From: Limnohabitans sp. 2KL-51 | Lineage (GTDB): Bacteria > Pseudomonadota > Gammaproteobacteria > Burkholderiales > Burkholderiaceae_C | DNA: 64,000 nt | Assembly: GCF_003063645.1 (NCBI RefSeq) | Contig: NZ_NESJ01000002.1 | Location: 186,001-250,000, forward strand | Direction: 5' to 3' | Shown: positions 43,360-51,619 of the stretch, piece after piece | Layout: every line of letters starts with the position of its first letter | How positions within the stretch are numbered: position 1 is the first letter of the stretch | Notes under the pieces: model-generated | Databases searched by the model: none | The model's input: the letters and a program-made list of their open reading frames with translations, nothing else | Told to the model about the DNA's origin: nothing | Translations under genes and position numbers: made by a program

Positions 43360-43944
43360 ATGTCTGACGTGAACACCCCCCCCCAAGAAGCGGCACAGCT
43401 GCCCAAGTCTGACCAAAACCTGGTCTGGATCGATTGTGAAATGACGGGCCTGGACCCTGAAAAAGAACGACTGCTGGAGATCGCCGTCATCGTGACCGGC
43501 CCGCACCTCACGCCCCGCATTGAAGGCCCGGTGCTGGTGATTCACCAAAGCGACGAGCTGCTCAACCAAATGGACAAGTGGAACAAGGGCACCCACGGCA
43601 AAAGCGGCTTGATCGACAAGGTCAAAGCCTCCACCACGAGCGAAGCCGATGCCGAAGAACAGATTCTGGCCTTTCTGAAAAAGTACCTGCCCAAGAGCGC
43701 CTCCCCACTGTGCGGCAACACCATCAGTCAGGACCGCCGTTTTTTGGTCAAGTACATGCCCAAGCTGGAAGCGTTTTTCCACTACCGCAATCTGGATGTA
43801 AGTACCCTCAAAGAGTTGTCTCGCCGCTGGAAGCCCGAGGTGTACGCCAGTTTCAAAAAGCAGCAAAAGCACACCGCCCTGGCCGACGTGCACGAATCGA
43901 TCGATGAGCTGGCACATTACCGCGAGCATTTCATCCGTTTGTGA
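43360..43944 (+). CDS. orn: oligoribonuclease
   Basis: The 194-residue DEDDh exonuclease degrades 2- to 5-nt RNA fragments, including pGpG from cyclic-di-GMP. Exo I is [20 protein letters not shown] with the catalytic D and E; Exo II has [11 protein letters not shown]; Exo III has [14 protein letters not shown], where His and Asp complete the site. Upstream in-frame ATGs at 43327 and 43297 exist; the one used gives the usual short lead. Confidence 0.94.
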   Translation: MSDVNTPPQEAAQLPKSDQNLVWIDCEMTGLDPEKERLLEIAVIVTGPHLTPRIEGPVLVIHQSDELLNQMDKWNKGTHGKSGLIDKVKASTTSEADAEEQILAFLKKYLPKSASPLCGNTISQDRRFLVKYMPKLEAFFHYRNLDVSTLKELSRRWKPEVYASFKKQQKHTALADVHESIDELAHYREHFIRL

Positions 43945-44204
43945 TTTTTCAGGGAAAACCCTAGCGGTTTTTTCTGATCCGTGCCATAATAGTGGGCTCG
44001 CTGTACAAAGGTGCAGCGTTTCATACATCTCCCTTCATGCCTTGACCCAACGATAGGGTCACTCACAGCGGCCAGGCTCCACGCCCAGCGCCACTCGCGA
44101 GCACCGTTTGATGGTTGATGTTTTTTCAACCTTGCGGTGCCTGCGGCCATCAGCAACAGTTTTCTGTTAGCGGCCGTTGTTCCGTGCGAGTTTTATACAT
44201 ACAC
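43945..44204 (+). promoter_or_regulatory. long leader and promoter of the DEAD-box helicase gene
   Basis: This 260-nt gap contains a -10 hexamer CATAAT (43985-43990) followed by AGTGGGCT. A start near 43997 would leave an untranslated leader of about 200 nt before the ATG at 44205. Leader dyads include AACAG-TTTT-CTGTT near 44155. A weak hairpin AAAACC/GGTTTT just after orn (near 43957-43975) ends in a T run and may terminate orn. Long leaders are common on autoregulated RNA-helicase genes; regulation here is inferred. Confidence 0.45.
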
Positions 44205-46295
44205 ATGACCGACACTTTGAACACAGTGCAGGACGACTTGTCGCCTGCCGAAATCACATCCATCCCCACCGAGTCCACGGCACAGAGCGCCCCGACCAAC
44301 CTGGCCACTGAAATCATGGTCGCTGCGGCGGCCGAAATCACCCCCGAAGCCGCTCCTGAAGCCACGACTGCAGTGGCCGAAGAAGTCGAAGCCATCGTCG
44401 ACATGCCTAACGGTTTCGTTGAGTTGGGCCTGGCCCCTGAGCTGGTGCAAGCCGTGGCCGATCTGGGCTACACCCAGCCAACCGCTGTGCAATTGCGCAC
44501 CATTCCTTTGGCTTTGCCCACTGCAGGCGGCTCCAAAGACGGCAAGTCCAATGGCTACACCGACATGATGGTGTCCAGCCAGACCGGCAGCGGCAAAACC
44601 GCCGCCTTTTTGCTACCCGTTTTGCACACCCTGATTCAGCAAATGGCCGAGCAAGAAGCTGCTGAACGCGCCGAATTCGACCAAGCCTGCGCCGACGCCG
44701 TTGCCAAAGGCGAACCCGCCCCCAAGCGCTCCAAGCGCAAAGACCCCACCAACCCACGCAACTTCAAGGCCCCGACACCTGGCGCCCTGATAGTCTGCCC
44801 AACGCGCGAACTGGCCCAGCAAGTGGCGCAAGACGCCATCGAGCTGGTCAAGCACACGCGTGGTCTGCGCGTTGCCAACGTGGTCGGCGGCATGCCTTAC
44901 CAACTGCAAATTGCCAAGCTGCAAAACGCCAACCTGGTGGTTGCCACACCCGGCCGTTTGCTGGACCTGCAGCGCTCCATGCAAATCAAACTGGACCAAG
45001 TGCAGTTTTTGGTAGTGGACGAAGCTGACCGCATGCTCGATCTGGGCTTCTCGGACGACTTGGCCGACATCAACGACATGACCAGCCAACGTCGCCAGAC
45101 CATGATGTTCAGCGCCACCTTCGCGCCGCGCATTCAGCAACTGGCCATGCGCGTGATGCACGACGGCGGTTCTTCGGTCCAGAAAATCCAGATCGACAAC
45201 CCCCAAGAAAAGCACAACAACATCAAGCAGGTGCTTTTCTGGGCCGACAACGCCCAACACAAGCGCCAGATGCTGGACCACTGGTTGCGTGACGCCACGA
45301 TCGACCAAGCCATCGTGTTCTCCAGCACCCAAATCGAGTGCGACGGCCTGGCCGCTGACTTGCAGCAAGACGGCTTCTCGGCTGTGGCCCTGCACGGCGC
45401 CTTGAGCCAAGGCATGCGCAACCGCCGCCTGATGGCCTTGCGCAACGGTCAAGTCCAGATTTTGGTCGCCACCGACGTGGCCGCTCGCGGCATCGACGTG
45501 CCCACCATCACCCACGTCTTTAACTTCGGCTTGCCGATGAAGGCCGAGGACTATACCCACCGCATTGGCCGTACAGGCCGCGCTGGCCGCGACGGCTTGG
45601 CTGTGACCTTCGCTGAGATTCGTGACCGCCGCAAGATCAGTGACATCGAGTCCTACACACGCCAGCCGTTCAAGGCCGAAGTGATTCCAGGCCTCGAGCC
45701 CAAAGTGCGCATGCCCGAAGCCCGCAAGCCCATGGGCCGTGGCGGTGACCGCTTTGGCGGCGAGCGCAATTACGCCAACGCAGGTGGTGGTTTCCGTGGT
45801 GGCCGTCCCGCCCCCGGTGGCCGTGACTTCGGTGGCAACCGTGACCGCGACAATGGTGGTGGCGGCTTTGACAACCGCGCCCCTCGTGGCAACTTCCGCG
45901 ATGAGCAGCCACGCTTTGAGCAGCGCAGCGAACCCCGCTTCGATGCCCGCAAAGACGGCGGCCGTTTTGACGCCCCCCGTGGTGACAACCGCGGTGGTGA
46001 CCGCTTTGAGCAGCGCGCTGCACCTGCGCACCCTTGGGACAAGGGCGACAGCCGCCCTGCCCCGCGCCAAGACGCACGCCAGGACGGTCCACGTCAAGGC
46101 GGCCGCTGGGAAGATCGTGGTGGTGACAACCGCAACGCCGCCCGTCCTGCCCCTCGCGGTGCAGCGGGTGCAGGTGACAAGTTTGCCCGCGGCCCTAAAC
46201 AGTTTGGTGCCGGCAACTTCAAACCCCATGCTGCTGGCGAAGGTCCTGCAGGCAAGCGTGGTGGCACCCGCGTGCTGAAAATCACGCGCGCTTGA
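44205..46295 (+). CDS. DEAD-box RNA helicase, RhlE-like, with RGG-rich tail
   Basis: The 696-residue protein has an acidic Ala-rich N-terminal extension (1-68), a Q-motif region, Walker A SSQTGSGKTAAF (about 125), PTRELA, DEAD in VVDEADRMLDLGF (about 272), SAT, and the C-terminal helicase domain with HRIGRTGRAGR. A 45-residue charged insertion lies between motifs I and Ia (about 145-185). From about 505 the tail is rich in Gly, Arg, Asp and Phe repeats, typical of RNA-binding or condensate-forming RGG tails. It probably remodels ribosomal or mRNA structures. Confidence 0.9.
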   Translation: MTDTLNTVQDDLSPAEITSIPTESTAQSAPTNLATEIMVAAAAEITPEAAPEATTAVAEEVEAIVDMPNGFVELGLAPELVQAVADLGYTQPTAVQLRTIPLALPTAGGSKDGKSNGYTDMMVSSQTGSGKTAAFLLPVLHTLIQQMAEQEAAERAEFDQACADAVAKGEPAPKRSKRKDPTNPRNFKAPTPGALIVCPTRELAQQVAQDAIELVKHTRGLRVANVVGGMPYQLQIAKLQNANLVVATPGRLLDLQRSMQIKLDQVQFLVVDEADRMLDLGFSDDLADINDMTSQRRQTMMFSATFAPRIQQLAMRVMHDGGSSVQKIQIDNPQEKHNNIKQVLFWADNAQHKRQMLDHWLRDATIDQAIVFSSTQIECDGLAADLQQDGFSAVALHGALSQGMRNRRLMALRNGQVQILVATDVAARGIDVPTITHVFNFGLPMKAEDYTHRIGRTGRAGRDGLAVTFAEIRDRRKISDIESYTRQPFKAEVIPGLEPKVRMPEARKPMGRGGDRFGGERNYANAGGGFRGGRPAPGGRDFGGNRDRDNGGGGFDNRAPRGNFRDEQPRFEQRSEPRFDARKDGGRFDAPRGDNRGGDRFEQRAAPAHPWDKGDSRPAPRQDARQDGPRQGGRWEDRGGDNRNAARPAPRGAAGAGDKFARGPKQFGAGNFKPHAAGEGPAGKRGGTRVLKITRA

Positions 46296-46336
46296 TCCTT
46301 GTCCTGGGCTCGACCCAGGACTTCAAGATCCCCTCC

Positions 46337-46368
46337 AAGGTCTTGCCCTCACCGGCAAGGCCTTTTTT
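46337..46368 (+). terminator. terminator of the DEAD-box helicase gene
   Basis: AAGGTCTTGCC pairs with GGCAAGGCCTT (one G-T wobble) around a 6-nt loop, followed by TTTT. It lies about 40 nt after the stop. A second hairpin, TCCTGGG/CCCAGGA, precedes it. Confidence 0.8.
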
Positions 46369-46421
46369 CATGGCCGGGTGGCATGCATGTGCGCATGAAC
46401 GAGGGCTTTGAAGCGCCCATA

Positions 46422-46458
46422 AAAAAACCGCCCTGGGCGCAAACCCGGGCGGTTTTTT
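46422..46458. terminator. bidirectional terminator facing rplS
   Basis: AAAAAACCGCCC (46422-46433) pairs perfectly with GGGCGGTTTTTT (46447-46458), with an inner GGG/CCC stem. T runs occur on both strands. It serves rplS on the minus strand and backs up termination of the helicase gene. Confidence 0.88.
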
Positions 46459-46476
46459 CGTACGAACGAAAAGGCT

Positions 46477-46860
46477 TTACGCTTTGGCAGCAGGTGCTGC
46501 TTTGCGCTGAGGCAACTTTTCCTTGATACGTGCCGACTTGCCGCTGCGGTCGCGCAGGTAGTACAGCTTGGCGCGGCGAACATCACCACGGCGTTTGACT
46601 TCGATACTGGCGATCACAGGGCTGTAAGTTTGGAACGTGCGTTCCACACCTTCGCCACTGGAGATCTTGCGCACAGTGAAGCCGCTGTTCAGACCACGGT
46701 TACGCTTGGCGATCACAACACCTTCGTAGGCTTGGACACGCTTGCGCGCACCTTCCACCACGTTGACGCTGACGATCACGGTGTCGCCGGGAGAAAACTC
46801 AGGAATCACTTTACCCAAACGGGCAATTTCTTCCTGCTCAAGAGTTTGAATCAAATTCAT
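46477..46860 (-). CDS. rplS: 50S ribosomal protein L19
   Basis: The 127-residue protein matches L19: [26 protein letters not shown]-like [12 protein letters not shown], and [27 protein letters not shown]19 sits at the 30S-50S interface. The C-terminal Ala/Lys tail is slightly extended. It is the last gene of rpsP-rimM-trmD-rplS. The unusually long 165-nt gap after trmD contains a TATAAT, so it may also have its own promoter. Confidence 0.97.
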   Translation of the reverse strand: MNLIQTLEQEEIARLGKVIPEFSPGDTVIVSVNVVEGARKRVQAYEGVVIAKRNRGLNSGFTVRKISSGEGVERTFQTYSPVIASIEVKRRGDVRRAKLYYLRDRSGKSARIKEKLPQRKAAPAAKA

Positions 46861-46975
46861 TTTTTGAACTCCGTCCGATCATGCCTCGCTACACAAGGGG
46901 CGTTCTGTGTTGTAAGGGCCATACACAAGCATGACTGAACCAGATCGCGGCGGGTAGAGGATCGAAAAGCCTTTG

Positions 46976-46981
46976 ATTATA
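46976..46981 (-). promoter_or_regulatory. possible internal -10 for rplS
   Basis: On the minus strand a perfect TATAAT lies in the trmD-rplS gap, about 115 nt upstream of the rplS start. No convincing -35 hexamer is seen, so this is a candidate only. Confidence 0.4.
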
Positions 46982-47025
46982 ACTTTTTCAAACCCTGTTG
47001 AGAGAACTTATTGGACCGAGCAGGA

Positions 47026-47775
47026 TTAACGTTGTTTCAGTAAGGTCTCGTCCTGGCGACTGAGATGGCCCGCCGCACGGGCTTGGTCTATCAACTCTGG
47101 TCGATGCAAGGCCGTCAAACGAAGGCTTTGCTCTCGTCGCCAGCGCTCGATGTGCGCATGGTGGCCTGACATCAATTCAGGCGGTACGGCGTGACCTTGC
47201 CAAACTTCGGGCCGGGTGTAGTGCGGGCTGTCCAGCAAACCATCGAGCGCTGGGTTGAAGCTGTCCAATTGGTGGCTACCCTCGTCATTGAGCACACCCG
47301 GTTGCAAACGGGCTACCGCGTCCAGCAAGGCCATGGCGGCGATTTCACCGCCCGACAGCACAAAATCACCTAAGCTGATTTGCTGGTCAACGTGTTGGTC
47401 GATGAAGCGTTGGTCCACGCCTTCGTAGCGGCCGCACAACAACACAGCGCCCTCGCTGCCAGACCATTGCGCCACAGCGGTGTGATTCAAAGCCCGACCG
47501 ATCGGGGAAAACAACACCAAAGGCGCAGGCATCGCCTCTTGACGCTCTTCACGAATGGCATTGAGGCATTTGAACAAGGGTTCGGCCAGCATGACCATAC
47601 CTGGGCCGCCGCCAAAGGAGCGGTCGTCCACACGACGGTAATTGCCTTCAGCATGGTCGCGGGGATTCCACAAACGCACATCCACCAAGCCGCTTTCGTA
47701 GGCACGGCGCGTGATGCCACTGGTCAGCAGCGGCGCAAACAACTCGGGAAACAGGGTGATGATGTCAAAGCGCAT
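47026..47775 (-). CDS. trmD: tRNA (guanine37-N1)-methyltransferase
   Basis: The 249-residue SPOUT-class enzyme methylates G37 next to the anticodon, preventing frameshifts. It starts MRFDIITLFPELF, carries the AdoMet-binding trefoil-knot motifs LLCGRYEGVDQRF and SLGDFVLSGGEIAAM, and ends with the DNA/RNA-binding helical domain. The frame extends upstream, but the ATG at 47775 gives the standard start. It follows rimM by 28 nt. Confidence 0.96.
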   Translation of the reverse strand: MRFDIITLFPELFAPLLTSGITRRAYESGLVDVRLWNPRDHAEGNYRRVDDRSFGGGPGMVMLAEPLFKCLNAIREERQEAMPAPLVLFSPIGRALNHTAVAQWSGSEGAVLLCGRYEGVDQRFIDQHVDQQISLGDFVLSGGEIAAMALLDAVARLQPGVLNDEGSHQLDSFNPALDGLLDSPHYTRPEVWQGHAVPPELMSGHHAHIERWRREQSLRLTALHRPELIDQARAAGHLSRQDETLLKQR

Positions 47776-47803
47776 GGATGGCCCCCACTGCTGTGGCTGC
47801 GAT

Positions 47804-48421
47804 TCAGTAATCGAGCTGCCAGTCAACGGTGATGCGTTTGCCGGGCAGATCGACCGCATCGACGAACGCCGCAACAAAAGGAATCATGCGCTCAACGGCT
47901 TTTCCGCCTTCGACTTCTGAAGGCGCCTCAATGACAAGCACCGTTTGTGGGCCTGTGGACATGAGGTCACGCACCAGACCCAGGTCGATACCCTCTCGGT
48001 TGAGCACCTGCAAGCCCAGCAAATCAACCCAGTAATACTCGCCATCGGCCACAGCAGGAAAGCTGGAACGGGGGATGAAAATGCGCGCGCCACGCAAAGA
48101 CTCTGCCGCATTGCGGTCGTCTATGCCTTGAGCAAAGGCCACCACCGTATCGGAATGATTTTTGACTTCTTTGATGGGGAGCAACAAGGGCTCAACCCAA
48201 ATTGCCTGACCCGGTGCAACTTGGGCAGCCTCTGTCGGACGTTTGGGCTTCATTGGCCTGTCAGGCGGCAACAAGAACCACTGCTTGGAAGAAAAAAGCG
48301 CCTCGGGGGAGGCGCTGTGGGGCAAGACTTTGAACCAGCCTTTGATACCCCAGGCATCGGTGATGCGCCCGATTTCGATGGCGTCAGCCGGCAAAGCGGC
48401 TGTATCCAAGACGGGGCGCAT
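47804..48421 (-). CDS. rimM: ribosome maturation factor RimM
   Basis: The 205-residue protein has the N-terminal RimM beta-barrel (IEIGRITDAWGIKGWFKV) and the C-terminal PRC-barrel (GEYYWVDLLGLQVLNREG). It binds S19 in the 30S head and aids maturation. A hydrophilic insertion with PDRPMKPKRPTEAAQVAPG lies in the N-terminal domain, as is usual in Burkholderiales. Its start is 16 nt from the rpsP stop. Confidence 0.95.
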   Translation of the reverse strand: MRPVLDTAALPADAIEIGRITDAWGIKGWFKVLPHSASPEALFSSKQWFLLPPDRPMKPKRPTEAAQVAPGQAIWVEPLLLPIKEVKNHSDTVVAFAQGIDDRNAAESLRGARIFIPRSSFPAVADGEYYWVDLLGLQVLNREGIDLGLVRDLMSTGPQTVLVIEAPSEVEGGKAVERMIPFVAAFVDAVDLPGKRITVDWQLDY

Positions 48422-48437
48422 GGGCTTTAACGGCCTA

Positions 48438-48689
48438 TCAGACTGCGGCTTTGCCGGCCTGGCGGATCAGGCGTTCCACAGTGGGAGAAGCCTGGGCACC
48501 AACGCCCGTCCAGTAGGTTAGGCGGTCTTGAGCGATGCGCAAACCCTCTTCGCCGCCTTTTGCTGTGGGGTTGTAGAAACCAATGCGCTCGAGGAAGCGA
48601 CCATCGCGTCGCACGCGCTTGTCAGCGACGACGATGTTGAAAAAAGGACGTGCTTTAGAGCCGCCGCGGTTCAGACGAATAACAACCAT
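48438..48689 (-). CDS. rpsP: 30S ribosomal protein S16
   Basis: The 83-residue protein is a typical S16, beginning [20 protein letters not shown] and including [15 protein letters not shown]. It is the first gene of the rpsP-rimM-trmD-rplS operon. An AAGGAT ribosome-binding site lies 5 nt before the ATG, and a TATAAT lies about 120 nt further upstream. Confidence 0.97.
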   Translation of the reverse strand: MVVIRLNRGGSKARPFFNIVVADKRVRRDGRFLERIGFYNPTAKGGEEGLRIAQDRLTYWTGVGAQASPTVERLIRQAGKAAV

Positions 48690-48804
48690 GATTTATCCTT
48701 GGGTGGTTGGGTCTGTCCGGAACAAATGCCGGTCAACCCGTTTTCTATCAGCGTTTGAGACACGCAACTGGCCACCCGGCCAGTGACACACTGATTAGCC
48801 CACT

Positions 48805-48810
48805 ATTATA
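48805..48810 (-). promoter_or_regulatory. -10 element of the rpsP operon promoter
   Basis: The minus strand reads TATAAT followed by AGTGGGCT. The 13-mer ATAATAGTGGGCT is shared exactly with the helicase promoter at 43986-43998. The -35 region is weak and would lie at the edge of the acetyltransferase relic. Confidence 0.6.
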
Positions 48811-48821
48811 CAACGAGAGCC

Positions 48822-49021
48822 TTGTCTCTGATCCGACCCTGCCGCGACAAAGACGTCGTCGCATTCACCGCCATTTACGGCCACCACGTGCTCACCGGCA
48901 CAGGCACCTTCGAAATCGCCCCCCACCGAGGCCGATAGGGCGGGCCGCCTGGCGCGTTGGGGTGCGCACATTTTTGGCGGTCATTGGCGATTCTGCCGAT
49001 GCGGGCTCGATATGGTCATAA
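48822..49021 (+). pseudogene. relic of a phosphinothricin-type GNAT acetyltransferase
   Basis: One frame encodes SLIRPCRDKDVVAFTAIYGH then HVLTGTGTFEIAP, clearly the N-terminus of a Pat-type acetyltransferase. At a run of C near 48920 the frame breaks and the reading moves to another frame (TEADRAGRLARWG). Soon after comes FLAVIGDSADAGSI, which in intact relatives lies about 90 residues further on. Only about 60 of some 170 codons remain, so the gene has lost its centre and C-terminus and carries a frameshift. It is not functional. Confidence 0.8.
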
Positions 49022-49072
49022 AAAAAAGCCTTTGAGTGCAGTTGACAGCACTGCTCCGCAATAATCAACAAG

Positions 49073-49519
49073 ATGAAAAACAAAACAATTGCAACTTGGT
49101 TGGCTTTTTGGACGGGCCCTCTGGGCCTTCACCGCTTTTACCTTTACGGATTTTCAGACACGCTGGCCTGGTTGCTGCCTATTCCAACGGCACTGGGTTT
49201 TTATGGGCTGGAGCGTGTGCAGCAGTTGGGCCAAGACGACACGCTCAGTTGGTTGCTGATCCCCTTACTGGGGTTCACGATTGCGGGCTGCGCTTTGAAC
49301 GCCATTGTTTACGGCCTGAGCGGCATTGAAAAGTGGAATGCCAAATTCAACCCCGAAGGCGACGAACTCAACCCAGCAGGCCGCACCCACTGGGGCACAG
49401 TCATCGGCATCGCCAGCGCATTGCTGCTGGGCACCACCGCCTTGATGGCGAGCCTGGTCTTCAGCTTCCAGCGCTATTTCGAATACCAGATCGAGGCCGC
49501 CCGCCTGATCAGCCAGTAA
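49073..49519 (+). CDS. TM2-domain-like membrane protein
   Basis: The 148-residue protein has a TM2-type start: LAFWTGPLGLHRFYLYGFSD, with the Gly-x-His-Arg-Phe-Tyr motif. Further hydrophobic segments follow at about 55-75 and 105-130. TM2 proteins are small bacterial membrane proteins of unknown function. It is convergent with folK, 13 nt apart. The upstream gap holds only the acetyltransferase relic. Confidence 0.8.
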   Translation: MKNKTIATWLAFWTGPLGLHRFYLYGFSDTLAWLLPIPTALGFYGLERVQQLGQDDTLSWLLIPLLGFTIAGCALNAIVYGLSGIEKWNAKFNPEGDELNPAGRTHWGTVIGIASALLLGTTALMASLVFSFQRYFEYQIEAARLISQ

Positions 49520-49532
49520 AGCCTGCACCAGA

Positions 49533-50033
49533 TTAGGCAACGCCTGGCGCATCCTCTGGCACGCGTTCAATGCCCTGCCCGGCCACACGCATCAAGTCTT
49601 CAGAGCTGACGCGCTCTGGCCACACATCGGCCAAGGGAAAGAGCACAAAGGCTCTTTCACGCCAGCGCGGATGGGGCACCGTCAGGCGCGGGCTGAGCAC
49701 CTGGGCGTCGCCGTAGAAAAGCAAATCCAAATCCAAAGTTCTTGGGGCATGCAGATAAGGTCGCAATCGGCCTGCTTGGTTTTCGATGGCCTGCAAAGCA
49801 TCCAGCAAATCGGGGGCCGTCAAGCCCGTCTCGATGCGGGCCACAGCATTGAAAAAATCCGGCCCCTGAGTCTCGTGAGGCGCTGTGCGGTAAATGTGCG
49901 AAGAGTTTGTGAGTTGCGTATCGGGCAACAGCGCCAAGGCATCGAAGGCTTCCCGCGCCCTCTGCCGTGCGTCGCCCAAATTGGCCCCAATGGCCACATA
50001 AGCGGTCACGCTCTGACGCGGCAAGAGGGTCAT
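49533..50033 (-). CDS. folK: HPPK, folate biosynthesis
   Basis: The 166-residue 6-hydroxymethyl-7,8-dihydropterin pyrophosphokinase transfers pyrophosphate from ATP to the pterin. Motifs are AYVAIGANLGD, PDFFNAVARIET, and the signature RPYLHAPRTLDLDLLFYGD with the metal-binding DLDL. It is the last gene of a five-gene minus-strand operon, 20 nt downstream of pcnB. Confidence 0.95.
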   Translation of the reverse strand: MTLLPRQSVTAYVAIGANLGDARQRAREAFDALALLPDTQLTNSSHIYRTAPHETQGPDFFNAVARIETGLTAPDLLDALQAIENQAGRLRPYLHAPRTLDLDLLFYGDAQVLSPRLTVPHPRWRERAFVLFPLADVWPERVSSEDLMRVAGQGIERVPEDAPGVA

Positions 50034-50053
50034 AGGCGAGGTTCAGGGTTCAA

Positions 50054-51619
50054 TCAGGGCCGACTCACGCCAGAATCAGCAGCCGAATCGCTCCCCTCAC
50101 CGGGTTTACGACGGCGGCGGCGGCGTTTTCTGGGCTCGCCAACGCCAGCGTTATCTGCATCTGAAGCAGCGGGCATTGTGTCCAGTGGTGCAGGCGCTGG
50201 CGCACCTTCTGGTCGGGGTGCTCGGCGCACACGCGGCTTGGCTGCCTGAGAGATCTGTTGCTCGGCCTTGGCAACCTGCACCAAATCTTCCCGCTCTGAA
50301 TCGCTGGCCATGCTGAATTCTTGCCACCAGTCAGCCAGTCGAATATCCACTTCTTCGATGTCAGCACGCAGCCGCAAAAAGTCAAAGCCTGCGCGAAATC
50401 GCGGCTGTTCGACAAGGCCAAACGGTGCGCTGCCCACCCGCTTTTCAAAGCGCGGCTGCATCATCCAGATCTCACGCATGTCAGCCGCCAGCTTGCCTCT
50501 ACCGGACACATCGCCGATGCGTGCATCAAACACCTCGTCAATCGCATCCTGCAAAGCCGGGTGCGGGTGCTCTTTGCGAGCCAGGCGTTTGGCCCAGCCT
50601 TCGCGCACATCGGCCCAGAGCACACAGGCCAGCAAGAAGCTCGGGGCGACCGGCTTGCCCTCGCCCACGCGCCGGTCGGTGTCGGCCAGCGCCACTTGCA
50701 CAAAAGCACTGTCCACCCGCTCCACCACCACATCCAGCAAAGGGTAAATGCCGGTGGCCAGGCCCAGCTTTTTCAGCTGCTCAATGGACGCCAGCGCATG
50801 TCCTGTTTGCAGCAGCTTGAGCATCTCGTCAAACAAACGGCTTTGCGGCACATCGGCCAGCAAAGTGGCCGACTGGGTCAGCGGCTTGGCGGTCTTGGTC
50901 TCCAGTTTGAAGCCTAAGTGGCTGAGTTTGGCGGCAAAACGCACGGCACGAATGATGCGCACCGGGTCTTCGCGGTAACGCGCCACAGGATCGCCAATCA
51001 TGCGCAGGACGCGTTTTTTCGAATCCTGAATGCCCCCGTGGTAGTCCACCACGATCTGCGACTCGGGGTCGTAGTACATGGCGTTCACGGTGAAGTCGCG
51101 GCGCGTGGCGTCTTCGTCTTGTGGGCCCCAGACGTTGTCGCGCAGCACACGGCCTGAGGAGTCCACCGCGTGCTTCATGCCCGCCAACTCACTCTTACTG
51201 GTGCGTTCGTTGCCTTTGACCTGCTCAGCCGCCGCGTTGTCCAGGTGCGCCCGGAAGGTGGAGACTTCGATCACTTCGTTGTCGCGCCCCCGGCCGTAGA
51301 CCACATGCACGATGCGAAAGCGCCGGCCGATGATGAAAGCACGGCGAAACAGGCCCTTGACCTGCTCTGGCGTAGCATTGGTGGCCACGTCAAAGTCTTT
51401 GGGACGCAGGCCCAGCAGCAAGTCGCGCACTGCGCCGCCCACTATGTAGGCCTCAAAACCGGCTTGCTGCAGGGTGCGCGTCACGTTGATGGCGCGCTCG
51501 TCCACCAGGTTCGGGTCGATGCCGTGAACATTCGCGGGCACCTCGGTGCGGCTGCCAAAATGGGGTTTGTTAGTTTTGGGCGCTTTGCCCATCAACTTGT
51601 CGATGAATTGTTTGATCAT
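50054..51619 (-). CDS. pcnB: poly(A) polymerase I
   Basis: The 521-residue nucleotidyltransferase adds poly(A) tails that promote RNA decay. The active site is GGAVRDLLLGLRPKDFDVAT, with the DxD carboxylates. RRFRIVHVVYGR and GDPVARYREDPVRIIRAVRF are the class II neck motifs that separate PcnB from CCA-adding enzymes. A basic tail ends in RRRRRRKPGEGSD. It starts with a 4-nt overlap with the HAD gene. Confidence 0.95.
   Translation of the reverse strand: MIKQFIDKLMGKAPKTNKPHFGSRTEVPANVHGIDPNLVDERAINVTRTLQQAGFEAYIVGGAVRDLLLGLRPKDFDVATNATPEQVKGLFRRAFIIGRRFRIVHVVYGRGRDNEVIEVSTFRAHLDNAAAEQVKGNERTSKSELAGMKHAVDSSGRVLRDNVWGPQDEDATRRDFTVNAMYYDPESQIVVDYHGGIQDSKKRVLRMIGDPVARYREDPVRIIRAVRFAAKLSHLGFKLETKTAKPLTQSATLLADVPQSRLFDEMLKLLQTGHALASIEQLKKLGLATGIYPLLDVVVERVDSAFVQVALADTDRRVGEGKPVAPSFLLACVLWADVREGWAKRLARKEHPHPALQDAIDEVFDARIGDVSGRGKLAADMREIWMMQPRFEKRVGSAPFGLVEQPRFRAGFDFLRLRADIEEVDIRLADWWQEFSMASDSEREDLVQVAKAEQQISQAAKPRVRRAPRPEGAPAPAPLDTMPAASDADNAGVGEPRKRRRRRRKPGEGSDSAADSGVSRP

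Noticed and set aside
44613..46229. 538-codon minus-strand frame opposite the DEAD-box helicase
   Set aside because: It is antisense to all the helicase motifs and the repetitive tail. No protein family fits.
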